DNA of 7,237 nt from CAZAMT01 sp964486145 (GCA_964486145.1 CAZAMT010000210.1:1-7237), one strand, 5' to 3'. Counted from the first letter of the stretch, positions 1 through 5,775 are shown. The notes: generated by a model not told the origin, from the sequence alone. Translations and numbers: made by a program.

Positions 1-78
1 TTATATCGGTTCGACAAGTTTGAGCTTCGAAATCCCGTTCTCCGTATTTTTCCAGCCGTTAACACTAAGAAAGACTCA

Positions 79-130
79 AAAACCCCAAGATGTACAAAAA
101 ATAAAATACTTAAGTTCATCTTAGGGTTTT
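79..130 (-). terminator. Hairpin downstream of the peroxiredoxin gene, probable operon terminator
   Basis: Two 14-nt arms, 79-92 and 117-130, are complementary at 13 of 14 positions (the only mismatch is 86 against 123) around a 24-nt AT-rich loop. Read on the minus strand, the second arm ends in GGGG and runs straight into TTTTTGAGTCTTTC, which fits a Rho-independent terminator about 100 nt after the peroxiredoxin stop. The loop is longer than usual and the U-tract is interrupted. The plus-strand reading has a shorter T run, so a leftward terminator is the better call. Function is inferred from structure only. Confidence 0.5.
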
Positions 131-227
131 GCCATGGGTCTTTATCCGTAGAAGCACTTTTTACATTTTACATCTTTTGAAAAAGGCCTTTTCATAAAGT
201 CTAAAATAAATACATGTGCCCCGTAAC

Positions 228-863
228 CTAAAGATTGGGTTGAGGAGTAAGCCGCAGGTATGGCCTTACTTTTTGGAAGCCTTTCGGAAATTTTTTTTCT
301 GCTTCGTCATCCGGTATCGTCGGAAGGATAACGGTTTCTTCGCCAAACTTCCAGTTCACCGGAGTTGCCACCTGAAAATCAGACGTTAGTTGCAGTGAAT
401 CAATCACCCGAAGGATTTCTTCAAAGTTCCGGCCTGTTGAAGCCGGGTATGTCAACGTTAACTTTATCGTTTTTTCCGGGTCAATTACAAACACGGACCG
501 AACCGTTGCATTGGCCAGCGATTCGGGATGAATCATATCATATAACTCAGATACCTTTCGGTTTTCATCGGCAATGATCGGATAATTTACGTTGGTTTTT
601 TGTGTTTCATTGATGTCGTTGATCCATCCTTTGTGGGATTCAACGGAATCAACACTTAATGCAATTACCTTTACATTGCGCTTGTCAAACTGATCCTTTA
701 ACCGGGCAACCTGGCCCAATTCGGTTGTACATACAGGGGTATAATCTGCAGGATGTGAAAACAAAATACCCCAGTTGTTTCCAAGGTATTCGTGAAAATC
801 AATTTCTCCCAGTTGAGTCTGGGCTTTAAAATTCGGAGCTTTGTCACCTAATCGTAATGCCAT
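228..863 (-). CDS. 1-Cys peroxiredoxin of the Prx6 class (AhpC/TSA family)
   Basis: A 211-residue cytosolic peroxiredoxin that reduces hydrogen peroxide, organic hydroperoxides or peroxynitrite at a peroxidatic cysteine. The active-site motif around PVCTTE places the catalytic Cys at residue 45, with Thr42 and the family arginine at about residue 122 (TVRSVFVIDP). This is the only cysteine in the protein, so there is no internal resolving Cys and an external thiol must recycle it. The C-terminal domain, with ILPTIPDDEA and PYLRLTPQP near the end, is characteristic of Prx6 rather than typical 2-Cys AhpC, and the length fits that class. The ATG at 863 gives the expected N-terminus (MALRLGDKAP). 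It lies 68 nt after the activating-enzyme gene, same strand. No clear promoter was seen in that gap, so it is probably the last gene of the sulfur operon, though an unrecognised promoter is possible. Confidence 0.95.
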   Translation of the reverse strand: MALRLGDKAPNFKAQTQLGEIDFHEYLGNNWGILFSHPADYTPVCTTELGQVARLKDQFDKRNVKVIALSVDSVESHKGWINDINETQKTNVNYPIIADENRKVSELYDMIHPESLANATVRSVFVIDPEKTIKLTLTYPASTGRNFEEILRVIDSLQLTSDFQVATPVNWKFGEETVILPTIPDDEAEKKFPKGFQKVRPYLRLTPQPNL

Positions 864-931
864 AATACTAATTTTTAATTGGTTAATAAAAGATGAATGT
901 TTTTTATTACTAAAATCTGAGAATTAACAAC

Positions 932-2143
932 TTAATATTTTGCTACACTTTGGTCGATTTCATCTGCCCATGCCAAAATGCCTCCTTTTAAGTTAAAGAG
1001 GTTTGTGAAGCCGTATTTTTTCTGCAACAATGCCACCGCATCGGCACTTCTTTTTCCGCTGCGACAATGGATAACCACCTTTTTATCCCGACTGATGTTC
1101 TCTGCAAATGAAGCAATCGTACCCAGGGGTACCAGTTCAGCGCCAAGGTTTGCAATTTCATACTCGTAGGGCTCACGAACATCAATCAATTGAAAATCGT
1201 TATGTCTGTCTATCCAGTTTCTTAAATCGTGGACAGTTACTTCTTTTACCTGCTCTGCGTCAGGTGCATTATTCGAAGTTATTCCACAAAATTGTTCATA
1301 ATCTATTAATCCGGTTTGGGTCGGGCTGCTTCCTGTTAACGGGTTTTTTTCATTGTGGCGTATTTTCAGTGTGCGCGTTTCAAGAGACAACGCATCAAAA
1401 AGCCAGAGTTTTCCCACAAGAGGATCACCAATTCCTGTGATCACCTTGATCACCTCGCTGGCCTGGATGCTTCCAAGAATCCCCGGTAATACTCCCAGTA
1501 CTCCTCCTTCGGCACATGACGGAACCAGACCGGGAGGGGGTGGAGCAGGGAAAAGATCCCTGTAGTTGGGACCTTTCCTGCCGTCAGCAAACTTGTAATT
1601 AAATACGGATGCCTGACCTTCAAATCGAAATATGGAAGCATATACATTCATCTTGTCGAGTAATACACAGGCATCATTTACCAGGTAGCGTGTCGGAAAA
1701 TTATCGGTGCCATCTGCAACAACATCATAATCTTTTAAAATATCCAGTGCATTTTCAGAAGTCAGCCTGGTATTGTAGGTTTTAAAGTTCACAAAGGGAT
1801 TTTGAGCCTGTAACCGGGCTTTAGCCGCTTCAACTTTTGGTTTACCCACATCATCAACGGTAAACAGCACCTGACGCTGCAAATTCGTTTTATCAACCAC
1901 ATCAAAATCAACAATACCAATATGACCAGCACCAGCCGCTGTAAGATATTCAAGCAAAGGTGTACCCAAACCACCTGAACCAACAACGAGTATCCTGGCG
2001 TTTTTAAGTTTTTTTTGCCCTTCAATATTAAATTCAGGGATTATCAAATGCCTGCTATACCTTTCCAATTCTTCTTTTGAGAATCCGTTTTTGTGTGTTA
2101 TTTCATCAACCATGATATTTCCGTGATTCGTTGTTTTTACCAT
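932..2143 (-). CDS. moeZ: ThiF/MoeB-type E1-like adenylyltransferase fused to a rhodanese domain (MoeZ-like sulfur carrier activator)
   Basis: A 403-residue two-domain enzyme predicted to adenylate the C-terminal glycine of a ubiquitin-like sulfur carrier and then convert it to a thiocarboxylate. The N-terminal ThiF/MoeB domain (about residues 22-270) shows the ATP-binding loop GSGGLG at 55-60, the NLQRQ motif at 87-91 and DGTDN at 144-148. The C-terminal rhodanese domain (about 300-400) has the active loop CRSGKRS with Cys360 as the persulfide carrier. The paired CxxC zinc motifs of E. coli MoeB are absent. The only cysteines before the rhodanese domain that I noted in the conserved regions are Cys210 (PSCAEGG) and Cys286. 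The fusion architecture matches mycobacterial MoeZ and eukaryotic MOCS3/Uba4. It follows the carrier gene by 96 nt, and the adjacent CysO-like protein is its likely substrate. The start at 2143 is the first ATG after an in-frame stop. An ATG ten codons further in (2113) is also plausible. Confidence 0.93.
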   Translation of the reverse strand: MVKTTNHGNIMVDEITHKNGFSKEELERYSRHLIIPEFNIEGQKKLKNARILVVGSGGLGTPLLEYLTAAGAGHIGIVDFDVVDKTNLQRQVLFTVDDVGKPKVEAAKARLQAQNPFVNFKTYNTRLTSENALDILKDYDVVADGTDNFPTRYLVNDACVLLDKMNVYASIFRFEGQASVFNYKFADGRKGPNYRDLFPAPPPPGLVPSCAEGGVLGVLPGILGSIQASEVIKVITGIGDPLVGKLWLFDALSLETRTLKIRHNEKNPLTGSSPTQTGLIDYEQFCGITSNNAPDAEQVKEVTVHDLRNWIDRHNDFQLIDVREPYEYEIANLGAELVPLGTIASFAENISRDKKVVIHCRSGKRSADAVALLQKKYGFTNLFNLKGGILAWADEIDQSVAKY

Positions 2144-2239
2144 TTTTTAATCTTTGTTTTATTGAATCGTCCGTACTTCTTCCATAAATCTAATTATTAA
2201 GCATTCAGGCATTTGTCTCGCCCTATGCACTTTATTAAC

Positions 2240-2518
2240 TCAACAGACTCCTCCCGCAATAGCAGGAACAATACTCAATACGGAATCGTTACCAATCTCT
2301 GTCTTTTCTTTCTGAAGACCGTTAATATCCTCGTCTTCAAGGTAAATCCGCACAAACTCACGAATATTTCCGTTTTCATCAAGTAAATTGTTTTTCAATC
2401 CCGGAAATGCTTCCGTAAGATTTGTGATCGCAGTTTCTACTGTATCCCCTTTTACTTCCACACTCTTTTGATTATCTGTAAAACCGCGTAACGGAGTTGG
2501 AATTAGTATTCTTGCCAT
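2240..2518 (-). CDS. cysO: CysO/ThiS/MoaD-like ubiquitin-fold sulfur carrier protein with C-terminal GGVC
   Basis: A 92-residue beta-grasp sulfur carrier. The N-terminal strand ILIPTPLRGFT, the central segment FVRIYLEDEDI and the ending SIVPAIAGG resemble, from memory, M. tuberculosis CysO, which ends in AVAGG. In this family the terminal Gly-Gly is activated by an E1-like enzyme and turned into a thiocarboxylate that donates sulfur. Here the reading frame continues two residues past Gly-Gly (Val-Cys, then TGA), so a protease must expose the diglycine before activation. The JAMM peptidase encoded immediately upstream is the obvious candidate. I chose the ATG at 2518, 2 nt after the peptidase stop. 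A TTG two codons earlier (2524) would overlap that stop and is less likely. The flanking genes encode the peptidase and the activating enzyme, which supports a role in cysteine synthesis rather than thiamine or molybdopterin synthesis. Confidence 0.92.
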   Translation of the reverse strand: MARILIPTPLRGFTDNQKSVEVKGDTVETAITNLTEAFPGLKNNLLDENGNIREFVRIYLEDEDINGLQKEKTEIGNDSVLSIVPAIAGGVC

Positions 2519-2520
2519 GT

Positions 2521-2952
2521 TCAATTCGTTTTGGTTTTCAATATGTTTATTTCTTCTTCTTTGAAGTTACCTTTATCATTTAACATCCAAGATGTTATAT
2601 CAATTACCTCCGTATCAGTAACAGATAAAATGATGTAAGAAAAAAATGGAACAGCTTGCTTGCGATCGTGTTCCGATGGTACAGCCGGATGGCCGGGATG
2701 TGAGTGATAAATACCTGCAAAGAGGATGTTATTTTGTTCACTATACGCTTCTCCCTGCATATAGTCCTCCGGTGCTATTTCAAATCGTCTTCGCTGATCG
2801 CCCTCTTTACTGTTATTGACCTCAAATGAATGATCGATCAGCTTTCCGTTTTCTGTTGCTGAACCGAAAAAAAATCCGCAACATTCATTGGGAAATGTTT
2901 TCACGGCGTGGACATTCATTCGGCGGATGGTATCTTCGGTAATTTGTATCAT
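2521..2952 (-). CDS. mec: JAMM/MPN+ zinc metallopeptidase, Mec-like (M67 family)
   Basis: A 143-residue single-domain JAMM peptidase. The complete metal-binding signature is visible: Glu23 in PNECCGFFFG, then His83 and His85 in HSHPGHP, Ser93 and Asp96 in VPSEHD, with the canonical ten residues between the second His and the Asp. In M. tuberculosis, Mec hydrolyses the CysO-cysteine adduct to release free cysteine and regenerate the carrier. The related QbsD of Pseudomonas removes two residues from the C-terminus of the carrier QbsE. Either or both activities could apply here because the neighbouring carrier ends in GGVC. The start codon overlaps the stop of the cysteine synthase gene (ATGA, 2949-2952), indicating translational coupling, and its own stop lies 2 nt before the carrier start. 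No signal peptide is visible, so it should act in the cytosol. Confidence 0.93.
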   Translation of the reverse strand: MIQITEDTIRRMNVHAVKTFPNECCGFFFGSATENGKLIDHSFEVNNSKEGDQRRRFEIAPEDYMQGEAYSEQNNILFAGIYHSHPGHPAVPSEHDRKQAVPFFSYIILSVTDTEVIDITSWMLNDKGNFKEEEINILKTKTN

Positions 2953-3887
2953 ACAGAAAAAATTTTTGTGGTTACATCAGTGTATTTATCGGCATTGTCT
3001 GCAAGCATAGTCACAATGGTGCCGGATTCAATTTGTTCAGCGATTTTTACCGCGCCAAGCACGTTTGCAGCCGCTGATGGACTTAATAATAAACCTTCAA
3101 GTCGGGCGATTTTTTTTATCCATTGATATGCTTTGGCTGTATCAATGGGCAGGTATGTATCAGGAAACCCCGAATCAAAAAAACCTGGTACAAGTGCAGT
3201 TTCCAGATGTTTCCATCCTTCCAGGCCATGCATGGGTGAATCCGGTTGAAGGGCAGTTAATTTTATATTTTCATTGTATAATTTGAGTTTTCGACCTGTT
3301 CCTGTGAAGGTTCCGCTGGTACCAATACCGGCCACAAAGTGTGTTACTTTACCATTGGTTTGCCGGATGATCTCTTCACCGGTACCATTGTAATGCGCGA
3401 GCCAGTTATTGTCATTGTTGTACTGGTCGGCAAGATAATATGCATGTGGATTCCGGTTTAGTAAATCTTTTGCTACTTCCTGTGCACCATCAGTGGATTC
3501 AAAAGGAGGGGTGAAAATAATCTCAGCTCCCAATGATCTCAACATCTGTTTCCTTTCTTTCGAGGCATTTTCAGGAATGCAAATGGTAACAGGGAGACCA
3601 AGTTTGGCTGCAATGGAAGCATAGGAAATACCGGTATTGCCGCTGGTCGCATCAAGTAAGCGCTGTCCCGGCTCTAAATTTCCTTCAAGTAACGCATGCT
3701 TAATAATATGGAATGCAGCCCTGGATTTTACACTGCCACCAAATTGTTGCCATTCCACTTTTGCCAGGATACGAACATGTGGATTCGCACTAAGGTTTGT
3801 AAATTCAAACATCGGGGTGTTGCCGATCAGCGGTTCTAAGTTTTCAACGGTACGCATCAATTTATGTTGTTCCAGTAATGATTGCAT
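2949..3887 (-). CDS. cysM: PLP-dependent cysteine synthase, CysM-like (predicted CysO-thiocarboxylate dependent)
   Basis: A 312-residue fold-type II PLP enzyme of the cysteine synthase family. Visible motifs are the PLP lysine Lys54 in GGSVKSRAA, the substrate loop TSGNTG at 81-86, and the phosphate-binding loop GIGTSGT at 187-193. Segments such as THFVAGIGTSGT and PENASKERKQML resemble M. tuberculosis CysM more than a typical CysK. Aligning by eye from memory, Lys226 falls where Mtb CysM has Arg220, a residue tied to O-phosphoserine use, so a basic residue is kept. The C-terminal tail of Mtb CysM is missing. Sulfur donor and acceptor substrate (O-phosphoserine or O-acetylserine) are therefore inferred from the adjacent carrier, peptidase and activating enzyme. 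It is the first structural gene of the operon, preceded by a terminator and a polycysteine leader peptide. The ATG at 3887 was chosen; an internal ATG at 3857 (before RTVENLEPLIGNTP) is a shorter alternative. Confidence 0.93.
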   Translation of the reverse strand: MQSLLEQHKLMRTVENLEPLIGNTPMFEFTNLSANPHVRILAKVEWQQFGGSVKSRAAFHIIKHALLEGNLEPGQRLLDATSGNTGISYASIAAKLGLPVTICIPENASKERKQMLRSLGAEIIFTPPFESTDGAQEVAKDLLNRNPHAYYLADQYNNDNNWLAHYNGTGEEIIRQTNGKVTHFVAGIGTSGTFTGTGRKLKLYNENIKLTALQPDSPMHGLEGWKHLETALVPGFFDSGFPDTYLPIDTAKAYQWIKKIARLEGLLLSPSAAANVLGAVKIAEQIESGTIVTMLADNADKYTDVTTKIFSV

Positions 3888-3914
3888 CTTTTCAAGTTTG
3901 TTTTCAATTATGAG

Positions 3915-3949
3915 AAAATAAAAAAGGCCAATCCATTTGGAAAGGCCTT
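3915..3949 (-). terminator. Rho-independent terminator in the cysM leader (attenuator terminator)
   Basis: On the minus strand, AAGGCC (3949-3944) pairs with GGCCTT (3929-3924). A smaller inner stem, TCC with GGA around an AAAT loop, is separated from it by TT/TT. The outer stem runs directly into TTTTTTATTTT (3925-3915). It ends only 27 nt before the cysM start codon and downstream of the leader peptide stop, so it sits inside the transcript that must reach cysM. That placement points to an attenuator rather than an end-of-gene terminator. Confidence 0.85.
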
Positions 3950-4003
3950 CATTGTATTGTATGATATCATCAATTTATTAGATCATAAACCGCCTCTCCA
4001 AAC
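3935..4003 (-). promoter_or_regulatory. Predicted antiterminator pairing of the cysteine attenuator
   Basis: In the leader RNA, GUUUGGAGAGGC (4003-3992, leader codons 19-22) can pair without interruption with GCCUUUCCAAAU (3946-3935): 10 Watson-Crick and 2 G-U pairs. The second segment includes half of the 5' arm and the whole inner stem-loop of the terminator, so the two structures exclude each other. Leader codons 3-4 (GCCUUU) can also pair with AGAGGC of codons 21-22, giving a possible segment 1:2 hairpin. This reproduces the 1-2-3-4 layout of trp- and his-type attenuators. Pairing was worked out by eye; no folding energy was computed. Confidence 0.75.
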
Positions 4004-4057
4004 ATTTGTGTGTTTTGAACAACAACAACAGAAAATGTATGTAAAAAAGGCTTTCAT
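3983..4057 (-). CDS. Polycysteine leader peptide (24 aa) of the cysteine operon attenuator
   Basis: A short reading frame beginning MKAFFTYIFCCCC, continuing SKHTNVWRGGL and ending at TGA (3985-3983). Codons 10-13 (4030-4019) are four consecutive TGT cysteine codons, which is very unlikely in a random 24-residue frame and fits a regulatory peptide read by the ribosome. It starts about 28 nt after the predicted transcription start, ends 34 nt before the terminator stem and precedes a cysteine biosynthesis gene. Expected logic: with scarce Cys-tRNA the ribosome stalls at codons 10-13, leaving codons 19-22 free to form the antiterminator. With ample Cys-tRNA it runs to the stop, masks that segment and lets the terminator form. 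The peptide itself probably has no other function. No Shine-Dalgarno sequence is seen, as usual for this phylum. Confidence 0.85.
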   Translation of the reverse strand: MKAFFTYIFCCCCSKHTNVWRGGL

Positions 4058-4090
4058 CACTGATTAATAAATATTTTTTGATTTCAGATT

Positions 4091-4123
4091 CAAAGGTATG
4101 AAATAACTTTTATTTATTCCAAA
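4091..4123 (-). promoter_or_regulatory. Bacteroidota-type promoter of the cysM-mec-cysO-moeZ operon
   Basis: Reading the minus strand, TTTG (4123-4120) is followed after 21 nt by TACCTTTG (4098-4091). These are exact matches to the Bacteroidota -33 TTTG and -7 TAnnTTTG elements at an accepted spacing. Transcription would start near 4085, giving a leader of about 200 nt before cysM that contains the whole attenuator. Confidence 0.8.
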
Positions 4124-4142
4124 TAAAAATATGATAAAAATC

Positions 4143-4165
4143 AACATTAACAAAAATTTAACGTT
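4143..4165 (-). terminator. Weak AT-rich hairpin, possible metZ terminator
   Basis: On the minus strand, AACGTTAA (4165-4158) can pair with TTAATGTT (4150-4143): 8 bp including one G-U pair, with a 7-nt loop, followed by GATTTTTATC. It lies about 60 nt past the metZ stop and just upstream of the cys promoter, the expected place for a terminator separating the two units. The stem is AT-rich, so stability is doubtful. Confidence 0.4.
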
Positions 4166-4226
4166 ATATGTAGCATTCGGGGGTCCTGTATTACTTTCTT
4201 GATAAAAACCAAAATGGCTGAAGAGA

Positions 4227-5405
4227 TCAGATGGAGGCATTGATTGCCTGTTCTATGTCTCTCATAATATCTTCAATGTGCTCAAGGCCAACTGAAATTC
4301 GAATCATTCCGTCTGTAATTCCAACTTCTTCCCGTTCTTCCGATGATAGCTTTGAATGGGTTGTTGTAGCCGGATTTGTAACTATTGTTCGGGTATCTCC
4401 AAGGTTGGAAGTAAGTGATAACAATTGAATGCTATTTAAAAAACGCATGGCCCTTTTTTTGCCTCCGTTTAGTTCAAATGTAACAAGAGCTCCCCCCATT
4501 TTCATCTGCTTTTTAGCCAGATCATATTTCTCATGAGATGCAAGAAAAGGATATTTAACCCATTCTACTTCCGAGTGTTTTTGAAGAAACTCAGCAAGTG
4601 CAAATGCATTGTCACAGTGTTTCTCCATTCTAACTGCCAATGTTTCAAGACTTTTGGATAAAATCCATCCATTGAAGGGCGACATGCACGGCCCTGTCTG
4701 TTTGGCCATGAAACGAACATCTTTTATGTATTTTTTATTTCCCAACACTGCCCCGCCAATGGTTCGTCCCTGGCCATCAATAAACTTTGTAGCTGAGTGC
4801 AAAACAATATCAGCCATGTATTTTGCAGGATTCTGCAGGTAAGGAGTGGCAAAACAATTATCCACCACCAAATAGAGATCGTGTTTTTGAGCAAACTGCC
4901 CTGCCTGCTCCAGATCGATGATATCCAGTCCGGGGTTGGATGGTGTTTCAATAAACAGCATTTTTGTTTGGGGCATAACTTGTTCCTCCCAGCTTCCCGG
5001 ATCGTTGGCATCAACGTACGTGTGCGAAATGGCAAATCGTGGTAACACCTGTGTTAAAACCTGGTGAGTTGAACCAAAAATGCTTCTTGATGAAAGGATG
5101 TGGTCGCCTGAGCGCAGAAATGACAAAAAAGTTAAAAATACCGCAGCCATACCCGATGCGGTGGAAACTCCGTCTTCAGTTCCCTCAAGAAGGCAAAGTT
5201 TTTCAATAAACTCATCGTTGTTCGGATTGGAGTAACGCGTGTATATATTTCCTTCCTGCTGATCGGCAAATACGGCTTGCGCATGTTCAGCACTGTCAAA
5301 AACAAAACTTGAAGTTGGGAAAATTGGTACACTATGCTCTTTCTGGCCGGATCGTTTTACCTGTTTGCGAATTGCATTGGTTTCAAAATGTTTATGTTCA
5401 TCCAT
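4227..5405 (-). CDS. metZ: O-succinylhomoserine sulfhydrylase (Cys/Met metabolism PLP enzyme)
   Basis: A 392-residue fold-type I PLP enzyme of the Cys/Met metabolism family, predicted to make homocysteine directly from O-succinyl- or O-acetylhomoserine and sulfide in methionine synthesis. Lys207 in HSATKFIDGQGR is the PLP lysine, Asp182 in VVDNCFATP binds the pyridine nitrogen, and Tyr55/Arg57 in YTRYSNP contact the phosphate of the partner subunit. The GQGR following the lysine motif is typical of MetZ rather than of cystathionine gamma-synthase or methionine gamma-lyase. The length is normal and the ends are intact. The start (ATG at 5405) overlaps the end of the upstream OsmC-like frame by 8 nt (ATGGATGA), suggesting translational coupling. 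The acyl group of the substrate cannot be determined from sequence. No leader peptide or SAM riboswitch was recognised upstream. Confidence 0.93.
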   Translation of the reverse strand: MDEHKHFETNAIRKQVKRSGQKEHSVPIFPTSSFVFDSAEHAQAVFADQQEGNIYTRYSNPNNDEFIEKLCLLEGTEDGVSTASGMAAVFLTFLSFLRSGDHILSSRSIFGSTHQVLTQVLPRFAISHTYVDANDPGSWEEQVMPQTKMLFIETPSNPGLDIIDLEQAGQFAQKHDLYLVVDNCFATPYLQNPAKYMADIVLHSATKFIDGQGRTIGGAVLGNKKYIKDVRFMAKQTGPCMSPFNGWILSKSLETLAVRMEKHCDNAFALAEFLQKHSEVEWVKYPFLASHEKYDLAKKQMKMGGALVTFELNGGKKRAMRFLNSIQLLSLTSNLGDTRTIVTNPATTTHSKLSSEEREEVGITDGMIRISVGLEHIEDIMRDIEQAINASI

Positions 5406-5574
5406 GATTGTCTTGATTTGCTTTGATTGTATATGAATGTGTGATATTTGCTGACTTCTCCAGGATTTTTGCTACGGAGCAATACTTCTCTAAGGACAAA
5501 TTTATGGCTTTTTCAACCTTTGCCGGATCCATGCTGCCTGTAAATTCGAAGTGTAAGTTGATATTAATTTCCAT
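5398..5574 (-). CDS. Short OsmC-like protein, C-terminal half only (58 aa)
   Basis: The frame begins at the ATG at 5574, after an in-frame TAA at 5586-5584. It encodes LHFEFTG, then MDPAKVEKAINLSLEKYCSV and ITHSYTI, which match the second half of OsmC/Ohr-fold proteins of the YhfA type, including the second cysteine (Cys32 in KYCSV). A full family member is about 130-140 residues. The N-terminal half, with the other cysteine of the active pair, is not visible in the upstream DNA, which holds an AT-rich promoter region instead. It is therefore either a decayed, truncated gene or a stand-alone mini-protein that could pair with another subunit. Its stop overlaps the metZ start by 8 nt, and the predicted promoter lies in front of it, so it is probably transcribed and translated together with metZ. 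Peroxidase activity cannot be assumed. Confidence 0.75.
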   Translation of the reverse strand: MEININLHFEFTGSMDPAKVEKAINLSLEKYCSVAKILEKSANITHSYTIKANQDNHG

Positions 5575-5607
5575 GTTGCTTATTTACAAGGTAATGCCTT
5601 GATGCAA

Positions 5608-5615
5608 CAAAGGTA
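5608..5615 (-). promoter_or_regulatory. Predicted -7 box for the osmC-like/metZ unit
   Basis: The minus strand reads TACCTTTG, an exact match to the Bacteroidota -7 consensus and identical to the box in front of the cys operon. Transcription would start near 5601, about 27 nt before the ATG at 5574. No convincing TTTG -33 element was found 19-21 nt upstream, so confidence is moderate. Confidence 0.5.
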
Positions 5616-5708
5616 TATAAATTGATTTATTGATAATGCGGTTGTGTAACTTTAGATTACCTAAATTAATCGGTTTACTGATGAATATCTTAACGTTGGT
5701 ATATAGGA

Positions 5709-5724
5709 AACATCGAACGATGTT
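5709..5724. repeat. Perfect palindrome in the divergent intergenic region, possible operator
   Basis: AACATCG and CGATGTT form 7-bp inverted arms around a 2-nt AA spacer, a layout typical of binding sites for dimeric regulators. It lies between the divergent metZ and MATE units, about 50 nt upstream of the MATE -7 box and about 95 nt upstream of the metZ-side box. No regulator gene is present in the window, so the role is inferred from position and symmetry. Confidence 0.4.
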
Positions 5725-5775
5725 ATTTTCACAAATAATTAACATTTAGGGGACTATAAATTTTATGAATTGATA

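Noticed and set aside
1..75. A minus-strand open stretch of 24 codons ending in TAA at 3-1 that reads like a protein C-terminus (NGWKNTENGISKLKLVEPI).
   Set aside because: It is closed upstream by an in-frame TGA at 78-76 and contains no start codon. It could be a remnant of a broken gene, but nothing else supports it.
178..194. Near-perfect palindrome around AAAAGGCCTTTT just past the peroxiredoxin stop, considered as a terminator.
   Set aside because: It has no room for a loop, and folding it leaves only a 4-bp A-T stem. The hairpin at 79-130 is a better terminator candidate.
2144..2239. 96-nt gap before the MoeZ-like gene, examined for a separate promoter or terminator.
   Set aside because: Only a one-mismatch -7 box (TAGATTTA) and no hairpin were seen, so it is not strong enough to split the operon.
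3961..3970. ATGATATCAT palindrome inside the leader, between the leader peptide stop and the terminator.
   Set aside because: Short, AT-rich and loopless; it falls in the antiterminator loop and needs no separate explanation.
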